Of a DNA stretch of 64,000 bases, positions 25,431-31,105 are shown piece by piece (within the stretch, counting starts at the first letter, position 1; every line of letters starts with the position of its first letter). A program made the translations under genes and the position numbers. The notes under the pieces were generated by a model, which saw nothing but the letters and a program-made list of their open reading frames with translations, ran no database searches and had not been told where the DNA came from. The DNA comes from Treponema sp. (GTDB taxonomy: Bacteria > Spirochaetota > Spirochaetia > Treponematales > Treponemataceae): assembly GCA_024402565.1 (NCBI GenBank), contig JAKSTM010000002.1, forward strand, positions 1-64,000, written 5' to 3'.

Positions 25431-26761
25431 AAAAAACTCTTGCCCTCAGACTTTCCATTAAGTTTATGCTTTTTGTTGCCACAATTGTTATGCTTGTTGC
25501 AATGGTGTTTGTTTTTGCACTAAGGCTTTCTATCAGAAAAAAACAAAGTCAGGATCTTAAACGGAATGCTGAAATCTTGTGCCGTGAAATTGAAAGGCAG
25601 GAAAATCCTGTCATAGAAAATCTTGGCCTTGATTATTTCATTTCATATATTGTTTTTGATGATGAAGGAAATGTTGTTTTTACAAATGATTCCCTGCTTC
25701 CGAAGCTGGGGATTACAGAAGGAAAAGCCAGAAAATATTTTCAGAAAAACTTTTATTTTGACGGGGATCTGAATCTTTTATATTGTTCCATCAGAATTCC
25801 TTCCGAACTTACCGTTCAGACTTCTATTGATACAGATCAGGATGCTTCAATCCAGATGATTAACACTTTGCCGAAAGTTGCCTTAATTGCTATTATCCCG
25901 ATTCTTTTGATTTCTTTTCTTCTTTCGTTCTGGATTTCAAAGAAAACTTTAAAGCCTGTTGAAGCCATGACAGATTCTGCAAAGGACATTTATAAATCAA
26001 ATCTGGAATCCCTTCTTCCAGTCAGCAAAAATCATGATGAGCTTGATGTTCTTGCAGAAACTTTCAACCGTCTTTTTGAAGATTTGAAAAAAGACTTTGA
26101 GCGGGAAGCAAGATTCACAAGTGACGTTTCTCATGAACTTAAAACTCCTGTGGCAGGAATTCTTGGACAGGCGAAATTAATTCAGCGCTGGGGAAAGGAT
26201 GATAAAAAGCAGCTTGAAGAATCTGTTGATATGATTATCAGTGAAGCAAACTCCATGGATTCAATTATCACAAATCTTCTTCAGGCTTCAAAGCTTGAAA
26301 AAGGAATTACAAAGCCAAAGCTTTCTGACGTAAATCTCTGGGCAATGTTTTCAAGAATCAAAAATGAGTTTTCTGTAATCTCACCCGATGTAAAAATCCT
26401 TTTTGATGAAAATCTCAGTCTGGTTCTCAAAACCGATATGGAACTTCTTCATCAGGTTTTAACAGCCGCAGTTTCAAACAGTGTGAAATTCGGTGCCGGT
26501 GTAGTTGAACTTTCGGCATCAGAAAAAAATCAGAATAATATCGAAATAAAAATTTCAGATAATGGGCCGGGCTTTACCGAAGAAAGTCTGCCACATGTTT
26601 TTGAAAGATTTTATAGAAGTGACAAAGCCCATACAAGATCAGCCGGTGGGGCAGGGCTTGGGCTTTCAATAGCGGCCACAATTATTTCAACTCTTGGTGG
26701 TTCTATTAAAGCACAGAATTGCTCTGAGCACGCCGGAGCTGAAATAATCATTTCTTTATAA
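25427..26761 (+). CDS. Sensor histidine kinase
   Basis: The 444-aa protein has two transmembrane helices (about 11-33 and 150-170) with a periplasmic sensor between, a HAMP linker, a HisKA domain with phosphorylated His236 (SDVSHELKTPVAG) and an ATPase domain with N box (LTAAVSNSVKF), G1 ISDNGPGF, F box FERFYRSD and G2 GAGLGLSIA. It pairs with the OmpR-type regulator upstream (4-bp overlap). Context suggests it senses an envelope condition, because exported proteins and an efflux operon adjoin it. It ends 3 bp from the convergent ABC ATPase gene. Confidence 0.95.
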   Translation: MKKTLALRLSIKFMLFVATIVMLVAMVFVFALRLSIRKKQSQDLKRNAEILCREIERQENPVIENLGLDYFISYIVFDDEGNVVFTNDSLLPKLGITEGKARKYFQKNFYFDGDLNLLYCSIRIPSELTVQTSIDTDQDASIQMINTLPKVALIAIIPILLISFLLSFWISKKTLKPVEAMTDSAKDIYKSNLESLLPVSKNHDELDVLAETFNRLFEDLKKDFEREARFTSDVSHELKTPVAGILGQAKLIQRWGKDDKKQLEESVDMIISEANSMDSIITNLLQASKLEKGITKPKLSDVNLWAMFSRIKNEFSVISPDVKILFDENLSLVLKTDMELLHQVLTAAVSNSVKFGAGVVELSASEKNQNNIEIKISDNGPGFTEESLPHVFERFYRSDKAHTRSAGGAGLGLSIAATIISTLGGSIKAQNCSEHAGAEIIISL

Positions 26762-26764
26762 AAT

Positions 26765-27568
26765 TTACTGAAGCAGCATTTTGTCGGAATTCAGCGACGT
26801 TTTTTTGATGGCTCGGAATTTTTCGACAATGTCATCCATTGTGAGTTTTTCTTTTTCTTCCTGCCCGATATCCAGAATGATTTCGCCGCCGTCCATCATA
26901 AGGAGACGTGTTCCGTAGTCCAGGGCGTGCTGCATGTTGTGGGTAACCATCATTACAGTAAGGTTATATTCTTTTGCAAACTTGCGTGTAAGTTCCATAA
27001 TGATTGCAGCGTTAGTCGGGTCCAGGGCTGCAGTGTGTTCGTCCAGAAGGAGAAGGTCAGGTTTACTCATAACGGCCATAAGGAGTGTCAGAGCCTGGCG
27101 CTGTCCACCAGAGAACTGTTCAACGTTGTCTTTAAGACGGTTTTCAAGTCCCATGTTCAGAACCGAAAGCTGTGCTTTGAATTCTTCGCGGAGCTTGTTG
27201 TTCAGGCTGATTTTCAATCCTTTGAAACCTTTCTTCGAAGCAATGACCATGTTGTCTTCCAGCGTCATTTTGCCTGCTGTTCCCAATAGAGGATTTTGGA
27301 AAATGCGCCCGATGTAGGCAGCACGTTTGTATTCTTTTTCTTTTGTAATGTCTTTTACACCGTCTTGTGTATCAAGGAGAATTTTTCCGGAAGTTGGCGA
27401 ATAGGTTCCTGCAATAATATTGTAGAGAGTTGATTTTCCAGCACCGTTGGAACCGATTACAGTAATGAAATCGCCTTTGTTGATTTTAAGGTTTACGTTT
27501 TTCAGTGCGTGGTTTTCGTCCGGAGTATTTTTATTGAAGATGATGTCGATGTTTTCAAGTGTAAGCAT
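26765..27568 (-). CDS. ABC transporter ATPase, tryptophan/tyrosine-type uptake system
   Basis: The 267-aa protein has Walker A IGSNGAGKST, Q-loop RIFQNPLLG, signature FSGGQRQALTLLMA, Walker B LLLLDEHTAALD and switch VTHN. It belongs to the branched-chain/ABC_sub_bind transporter ATPase branch. Its start shares one base with the permease stop (TAATG), so they are coupled. The binding-protein gene expected in the same operon lies at 30038-31024, beyond the toxin-antitoxin island. Confidence 0.9.
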   Translation of the reverse strand: MLTLENIDIIFNKNTPDENHALKNVNLKINKGDFITVIGSNGAGKSTLYNIIAGTYSPTSGKILLDTQDGVKDITKEKEYKRAAYIGRIFQNPLLGTAGKMTLEDNMVIASKKGFKGLKISLNNKLREEFKAQLSVLNMGLENRLKDNVEQFSGGQRQALTLLMAVMSKPDLLLLDEHTAALDPTNAAIIMELTRKFAKEYNLTVMMVTHNMQHALDYGTRLLMMDGGEIILDIGQEEKEKLTMDDIVEKFRAIKKTSLNSDKMLLQ

Positions 27569-28578
27569 TATTCTTCCTCCTTTGATTTGTTGGTGGTTGA
27601 GCCAGATTCTCCGGTGGTTGAGCCTGTCGAAACCACCATTCCTCGTTTGAGGACCCGTTTTTCCCGGATTTTATCCCCCAGATTTGTTCGTGTAATAATC
27701 AGACAGATGATAATAAGAACGCCTGTAATGAGTTTAAGGTCATTCGGAGTCATGTGGATTTTGTATCCGTAGCTTCGGGCAAGCATCATAAGGGCGCGGT
27801 AAATGATTGAGCCTATAAGAACGCGCAAAGTTTGCAGTCTGATTTTGTTTGAGTGGATTATGAATTCGCCAAGCATAAGGGAAGCCAGTCCCGAAACTAC
27901 AACGCCTGTTCCCATTCCTACATCGGCAAATCCGTTGTACATGGCGGCAAAAGCTCCGGCCAAAGCGGCAAGTCCGTTGCTGAAGCAGATTCCGATTCCG
28001 CGGATAATATCCGGGTTTACGCCTTGGCTTACAATTAGCTGTGGGTTTGAACCAAGTGCTCCCATTGTAAGTCCCAGGTCTGTGTGGAAAAGAACATCAA
28101 GAATGAGTTTTAAAATAATGATGAATACGATCATGAAAAGTACGATGCCAATTTGTGAATCAAGACTGGAAATAAAACTGGAACTAGATGAAGAGAAAGT
28201 GTCGTAGAAAAAATTATCCAGCTTTGAAAACAATGTGTCGATTTTAAGAAATGATGTATTTGCTTTGTTCGACATGATGCGCAGGTTTACGGAATAAAGC
28301 ATGGTCATTGTAAGAATACCAGCCAGAAGATCCGGAATCTTGAGTTTTGTATAAATGAGGGTTGTTACCAGTCCTGCAATTAATCCTGCTCCAAAGGCAA
28401 TAAGGAGGGCAGGGAATACCGGCATTCCGTGTGTAAGGCATGCAGCCAGCACACAGGCTCCCATCGGGAATGAACCGTCAACGGTCATGTCACAGAAATT
28501 AAGTACGCGGAATGTGATAAAGGTTCCCAGAACCATCATTCCGTAGATTAAACCTTCTATAATAATCGATGAAATCAT
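27568..28578 (-). CDS. ABC transporter permease, tryptophan/tyrosine-type uptake system
   Basis: The 336-aa inner membrane protein has about eight to nine helices and the family pattern FRVLNFCDMTVDGSFPMGAC, LAGILTMTMLY and GALGSNPQLIVSQGVNPD. It pairs with the ATPase gene (1-bp overlap) and the binding protein at 30038. A Ser-rich segment lies near residues 130-138. The last approximately 22 residues (VVSTGSTTGESGSTTNKS) are encoded by one full and one partial REP-like palindrome, so the native tail has been replaced or extended. The mRNA probably starts near 28767 and carries the structured repeat in its 5' leader. Confidence 0.88.
   Translation of the reverse strand: MISSIIIEGLIYGMMVLGTFITFRVLNFCDMTVDGSFPMGACVLAACLTHGMPVFPALLIAFGAGLIAGLVTTLIYTKLKIPDLLAGILTMTMLYSVNLRIMSNKANTSFLKIDTLFSKLDNFFYDTFSSSSSSFISSLDSQIGIVLFMIVFIIILKLILDVLFHTDLGLTMGALGSNPQLIVSQGVNPDIIRGIGICFSNGLAALAGAFAAMYNGFADVGMGTGVVVSGLASLMLGEFIIHSNKIRLQTLRVLIGSIIYRALMMLARSYGYKIHMTPNDLKLITGVLIIICLIITRTNLGDKIREKRVLKRGMVVSTGSTTGESGSTTNKSKEEE
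27592..27637. repeat. REP-like palindromes at the 3' end of the permease gene
   Basis: A full copy lies at 27613-27637 (arms GGTGGTTG and AAACCACC around AGCCTGTCG). A partial copy, GGTGGTTGAGCC, lies at 27592-27603. Both are read in frame and form the C-terminal tail of the permease. Confidence 0.85.
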
Positions 28579-28600
28579 AAAAAAAGTTTCCTATGAATAT

Positions 28601-28716
28601 AAATAAAATAGCGGGGCCCCGCAACGCGAACTCGTGTCTGCAGAGGCATGTGTCCTCGGCCGTAGGCCTGCGGGATGCCTCTTTGCCACGATTCGCTGCG
28701 CCCCACGATTTTATTT
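28601..28716 (-). repeat. Structured repeat element, copy 1 (permease 5' leader)
   Basis: This approximately 116-nt element folds on itself. Outer stem: AAATAAAAT..CGGGG (28601-28616) with CCCC..ATTTTATTT (28701-28716). Middle stem: GCGAA/TCGTG arms. Inner stem: AGAGGCAT with ATGCCTCT. Read on the minus strand it aligns along most of its length with the element at 38771-38879; stem bases differ but pairing is kept. It lies in the predicted 5' leader of the permease mRNA. No coding capacity is seen. Confidence 0.8.
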
Positions 28717-28773
28717 GATTTATTGTGTTATTTTTTATTATTTCCTCTGCATGCGAGAAAAAAGACTTCTACT

Positions 28774-28806
28774 ATTATACCATAGTTTTGTTTCTGTTTA
28801 TAGTAA
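28774..28806 (-). promoter_or_regulatory. Predicted permease-ATPase promoter with operator half-site
   Basis: On the minus strand TGG plus TATAAT (28782-28774) is an extended -10 with no good -35. Just upstream, the plus-strand motif GTTTCTGTTTATAGTAA (28790-28806) matches 15 of 17 bases of the left half of the binding-protein operator at 31053-31069. The same regulator probably acts on both. Confidence 0.5.
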
Positions 28807-28819
28807 TTTTTTTCGAGAT

Positions 28820-28848
28820 TTGACGGTGGTGATTTGATATGGTATATT
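28820..28848 (+). promoter_or_regulatory. Predicted promoter of the antisense RNA
   Basis: TTGACG (28820-28825), 17-bp spacer, TATATT (28843-28848). The predicted start is near 28855. No ORF with a ribosome-binding site follows, only a short transcript ending at a hairpin terminator. Confidence 0.65.
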
Positions 28849-28854
28849 GAAAGG

Positions 28855-28940
28855 GAAGGAAATGCCCTTTCGGGGTTATCTTCACGTAGAAACGATAAAG
28901 CCGTCCGTTGTGTGTCAAACTTGGGGCGGCTTTACTTTTT
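28855..28940 (+). ncRNA. Candidate antitoxin RNA convergent with the small toxin gene
   Basis: The approximately 85-nt RNA would start near 28855 and end at a terminator with stem AAAGCCGTCC (28897-28906) and GGGCGGCTTT (28924-28933), then T residues at 28936-28940. It is transcribed towards the toxin ORF and ends at that ORF's stop codon, so it is antisense to the 3' untranslated part of the toxin mRNA. Its 5' end carries GGAAATGCCCTTTC, the same sequence that begins the toxin mRNA. The layout resembles txpA/RatA and bsrG/SR4 of Bacillus, where the antisense RNA covers the toxin mRNA 3' end. Expression is inferred, not seen. Confidence 0.55.
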
Positions 28941-29037
28941 AACTCTTCTTATTTTTCAAGTAAGAGAGCACTGCTATAACTGTGCAGATTACAGTTGCGA
29001 TGCACGCAATAACTGCAATAATCCTGTCGAAAGTCAT
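28939..29037 (-). CDS. Small hydrophobic protein, candidate type I toxin (32 aa)
   Basis: The ORF encodes MTFDRIIAVIACIAT then VICTVIAVLSYLKNKKS: one membrane helix and a basic tail, as in type I toxins and holin-like small proteins. ATG 29037 follows GGGAGA at 29045-29050. That ribosome-binding site (TGGGAG on the mRNA, 29051-29046) is complementary to CTCCCA upstream in the leader (29089-29084), so it can be hidden. A near-consensus promoter starts the mRNA at about 29118, directly at GGAAATGCCCTTTC, which can pair with GAAAGGGCATTTCC in the distal 3' part (28871-28858). A convergent RNA gene faces it. I recognise no named family; a small membrane protein without toxicity is possible. Confidence 0.6.
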   Translation of the reverse strand: MTFDRIIAVIACIATVICTVIAVLSYLKNKKS

Positions 29038-29044
29038 ATGTAAG

Positions 29045-29115
29045 TCTCCCATCGTTAAATTTCAGACAAAGCTGATTGAGTTTTGGGAGCTAACCGCCTT
29101 AGAAAGGGCATTTCC
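29045..29115 (-). promoter_or_regulatory. Toxin mRNA leader with hidden ribosome-binding site
   Basis: CTCCCA (29089-29084) can pair with TGGGAG (29051-29046), covering the ribosome-binding site; a TCAG/CTGA hairpin (29075-29062) lies in between. The 5' terminal GGAAATGCCCTTTC (29115-29102) is an exact inverted repeat of 28858-28871, allowing 5'-3' fold-back of the full mRNA. Confidence 0.5.
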
Positions 29116-29124
29116 AATGAATGT

Positions 29125-29154
29125 AGTATAAATATTATTGCATTACTTAGTCAA
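29125..29154 (-). promoter_or_regulatory. Predicted toxin promoter
   Basis: On the minus strand TTGACT (29154-29149), 18-bp spacer, TATACT (29130-29125). The -35 lies within the perfect palindrome 29147-29163, so a protein bound there would block it. Confidence 0.65.
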
Positions 29155-29217
29155 CTTGACTAATGTGTTGACATGTGTTTATTTTCGCTTTATTATAAAC
29201 CTGGTCAATATGACTAA
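29147..29217 (+). promoter_or_regulatory. Promoter and paired operators of the Phd/VapC module
   Basis: The promoter is TTGACA (29168-29173), exact 17-bp spacer, TATTAT (29191-29196). Operator 1 is the perfect palindrome TTAGTCAAcTTGACTAA (29147-29163). Operator 2, CTGGTCAATATGACTAA (29201-29217), matches it at 13 of 17 positions and covers the start site. Such flanking palindromes are the normal autoregulatory sites of Phd/YefM-type antitoxins. Confidence 0.75.
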
Positions 29218-29240
29218 CATTTATGTAAACGAGGTGAGCT

Positions 29241-29489
29241 ATGTGCCAGATGAATGTGCTGGAGGCAAAGACAAACTTTTCAAAGCTTTTGATGCTTCTG
29301 GAAAACAAAGAAGAAAATGAAGTTATTATCTGCAAGAACAATAAACCGGTTGCCAGAATGACGCTGATTCCACAGGTGGACCGCCAGAAGGCTTTGGGTA
29401 TTGCGGCGGGGAAATTGAAGTATCCCATTAATATTTTTGATGGTGATGAAGAAATTGCCGAAATGTTTTACGGAAGTGAGGATATCTAA
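29241..29489 (+). CDS. Phd/YefM-family antitoxin
   Basis: The 82-aa protein has the family's N-terminal DNA-binding fold (MNVLEAKTNFSKLLMLLENK, EVIICKNNKPVARMTLIP) and a C-terminal, mostly disordered toxin-binding tail (INIFDGDEEIAEMFYGSEDI). It should neutralise the PIN toxin encoded 2 bp downstream and repress the shared promoter at the two palindromes. ATG 29241 follows AGGTGAG. Confidence 0.9.
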   Translation: MCQMNVLEAKTNFSKLLMLLENKEENEVIICKNNKPVARMTLIPQVDRQKALGIAAGKLKYPINIFDGDEEIAEMFYGSEDI

Positions 29490-29491
29490 TT

Positions 29492-29890
29492 ATGAATATT
29501 TTAGCAGATACACATATCCTTTACTGGCTTTTTAATTCGGATCCGCAGTTATCGGAAAAAGCAAAACGGATTTTGATGGACGAAAATAATACTGTTTATT
29601 ACAGTGTTATTTCCATGTGGGAAATTGCAATCAAACACAAAATAGGGAAAATGAATTTTTCCGGCACTGAATTCATGCACTATTGTGAACAGGCCGGATT
29701 CAAAAAACTTCCTTTTGATGACCGTCATGTGGTGGCATTGGAAACTTTGGAAAAGAAGCCGGAAACGCCGCCTCATAACGATCCTTTTGATCACGGACTT
29801 CTTGCTCAGGCAAAATCAGATTGTCTTATGCTGTTAAGTCACGACCACAAATTTGCCTATTACGATGAGCCTTACATAACTATCGTGTAA
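29492..29890 (+). CDS. VapC-type PIN-domain ribonuclease toxin
   Basis: The 132-aa PIN domain starts NILADTHILYWLF and has the acidic metal-binding residues Asp6, Glu44 (SMWEIAIK), Asp97 or Asp100 (NDPFDHGLLAQA) and Asp118 (LLSHDHKFAYYD). Such toxins cut tRNA or rRNA when the antitoxin is degraded. It lies 2 bp after the antitoxin gene. The pair sits inside what would otherwise be a single ABC transporter operon, so it was probably acquired by transfer. Confidence 0.92.
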   Translation: MNILADTHILYWLFNSDPQLSEKAKRILMDENNTVYYSVISMWEIAIKHKIGKMNFSGTEFMHYCEQAGFKKLPFDDRHVVALETLEKKPETPPHNDPFDHGLLAQAKSDCLMLLSHDHKFAYYDEPYITIV

Positions 29891-29958
29891 TAAAAGTTCA
29901 AGAAAGCATACACGAGAGGGCAAGTCATTATAAGACTTTGATAAAATCTTACGATTAC

Positions 29959-29985
29959 AAAAAAAAGGTGCCCGTTTGGACACCT
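29959..29985 (-). terminator. Intrinsic terminator after the binding-protein gene
   Basis: On the minus strand AGGTGTCC (29985-29978) pairs with GGGCACCT (29973-29966) with one mismatch, followed by a run of about eight T residues. It ends transcription of the binding-protein gene before the island and may also act on vapC from the other side. Confidence 0.85.
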
Positions 29986-30000
29986 CTTTGTTATTTAATT

Positions 30001-30033
30001 AAATGGCCCCTGAGCTTGTCGAAGGGCCCATTT
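30001..30033. repeat. REP-like palindrome between convergent genes
   Basis: Arms AAATGGCCC and GGGCCCATTT surround TGAGCTTGTCGAA. It is nearly the same as the copy at 7815-7849. It lies 5 bp after the end of the binding-protein gene. Confidence 0.85.
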
Positions 30034-30037
30034 CAGC

Positions 30038-31024
30038 TTATTTTTCTGTAAGTTTTCCGTTTTCGAATACCAGGTTAGCCTGTTTTACGTATTTGTCGTC
30101 AAGTTTGATTCCGATTTCTTTGAATACGTCCAGGTTTACCAGGAAGTCTGAATCGCTTGGGTCTGTCATGAAGCGAACTGGCATTTCTGAAGGTTTCTTT
30201 CCGTTCAGAATCTGAACAACCATTTCACCTGTTGCACGTCCTGCTTTGTAGTAGTTGAATCCGCTGGCAAGAGCAATTCCACCAAGTCTTGCACCTGTTA
30301 CGTCTCCAGAGAAGATTGGTTTCTTTGCTTTTCCGAATACGTTTACAAGAGCTGGAAGGGCAGAGAATACAGTGTTGTCTGTTGAAAGGTAGATTCCGTC
30401 AACGCGGTCAACGATTGCTTCAGCTGCTGCTTTTACTTCGTCAGATTTTGTGATGCTCTGTGTAACAAGGTTGATTCCAGCCTGTTCACATCCTTTTTTT
30501 ACCAGTTCAAGAGCAGAAGCCGAGTTGTCTTCTGATGAAGTGTAGATGTAACCAAGAGTTTTGATTCCACAGATTTCTTTGAAAAGAGCGATGTGCTGTT
30601 CTGTTGGAATTGCATCTGACATACCAGTTACGTTTCTTTCACCGTGGTCCAGAGTTGAAACAAGTCCTGCTCCAAGTGGGTCAGTTACTGTACCGAATAC
30701 GATAGGAATGTCTTTCATTGTGTTTGCCATGGCAAGAGCAACAGGAGTTGCAATACCAACAGCAACATTTACTTTTTCTGCTTTGTACTGAGCTGCAATC
30801 TGAGCGGCTGTACCTACATCGCCGTTGGCGTTCTGAAGGTCGTATTCTGCATCGATTCCTGCATCTTTGATTGCATCCATAACACCGCGTTCAACGTCAT
30901 CAAGGGCAACGTGCTGAACGATTTTTGCAATACCGATTTTTACTTTCTTTGCCTTTTTAGGTTTAGCAAAAACTGTTGTTGTGAGAAGGGCTGCAACCAG
31001 TCCCATAGCGATAATCTTTTTCAT
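30038..31024 (-). CDS. ABC transporter substrate-binding protein (ABC_sub_bind, tryptophan/tyrosine type)
   Basis: The 328-aa protein has a signal peptide (IIAMGLVAALLTTTVFA) and the two-lobe fold of the ABC_sub_bind family: KIGIAKIVQHVALDDVERGV, VAVGIATPVALAMAN, DIPIVFGTVTDPLGAGLV, GIYLSTDNTVFSALPALV and GFNYYKAGRATGEMVVQIL. Members bind aromatic amino acids or related small molecules in the periplasm. Its permease and ATPase genes lie on the same strand about 1.4 kb further on, separated by the toxin-antitoxin island and a terminator. It has its own promoter with a 39-bp palindromic operator. Confidence 0.9.
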   Translation of the reverse strand: MKKIIAMGLVAALLTTTVFAKPKKAKKVKIGIAKIVQHVALDDVERGVMDAIKDAGIDAEYDLQNANGDVGTAAQIAAQYKAEKVNVAVGIATPVALAMANTMKDIPIVFGTVTDPLGAGLVSTLDHGERNVTGMSDAIPTEQHIALFKEICGIKTLGYIYTSSEDNSASALELVKKGCEQAGINLVTQSITKSDEVKAAAEAIVDRVDGIYLSTDNTVFSALPALVNVFGKAKKPIFSGDVTGARLGGIALASGFNYYKAGRATGEMVVQILNGKKPSEMPVRFMTDPSDSDFLVNLDVFKEIGIKLDDKYVKQANLVFENGKLTEK

Positions 31025-31052
31025 AAAATAACCTCGTGATTAAGTAATTTGT

Positions 31053-31100
31053 GTTTCTATTTACAGTAACAATGTTACTACTTATAGAAACAGAAGTCAA
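31053..31100 (-). promoter_or_regulatory. Promoter with a 39-bp palindromic operator for the binding-protein gene
   Basis: On the minus strand TTGACT (31100-31095), 17-bp spacer, TAACAT (31077-31072). A palindrome from 31053 to 31091 covers spacer and -10: outer arms GTTTCTAT and ATAGAAAC, inner arms AGTAACA and TGTTACT, centred on 31072. Bound repressor would block RNA polymerase. The left half recurs at 28790-28806. Confidence 0.75.
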
Positions 31101-31105
31101 GGAAT

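Noticed and set aside
28855..28940. Riboswitch reading of the region with the GGCGGC hairpin
   Set aside because: There is no gene downstream in the same direction within reach; antisense placement to the toxin mRNA fits better.
28834..29043. A 69-codon plus-strand ORF across the antisense RNA and toxin gene
   Set aside because: It has no ribosome-binding site, reads through the hairpin terminator, and its sequence is the reverse of the better-supported minus-strand gene.
29138..29320. Small ORF upstream of the antitoxin start
   Set aside because: It covers the promoter and both operators and runs in another frame than the antitoxin.
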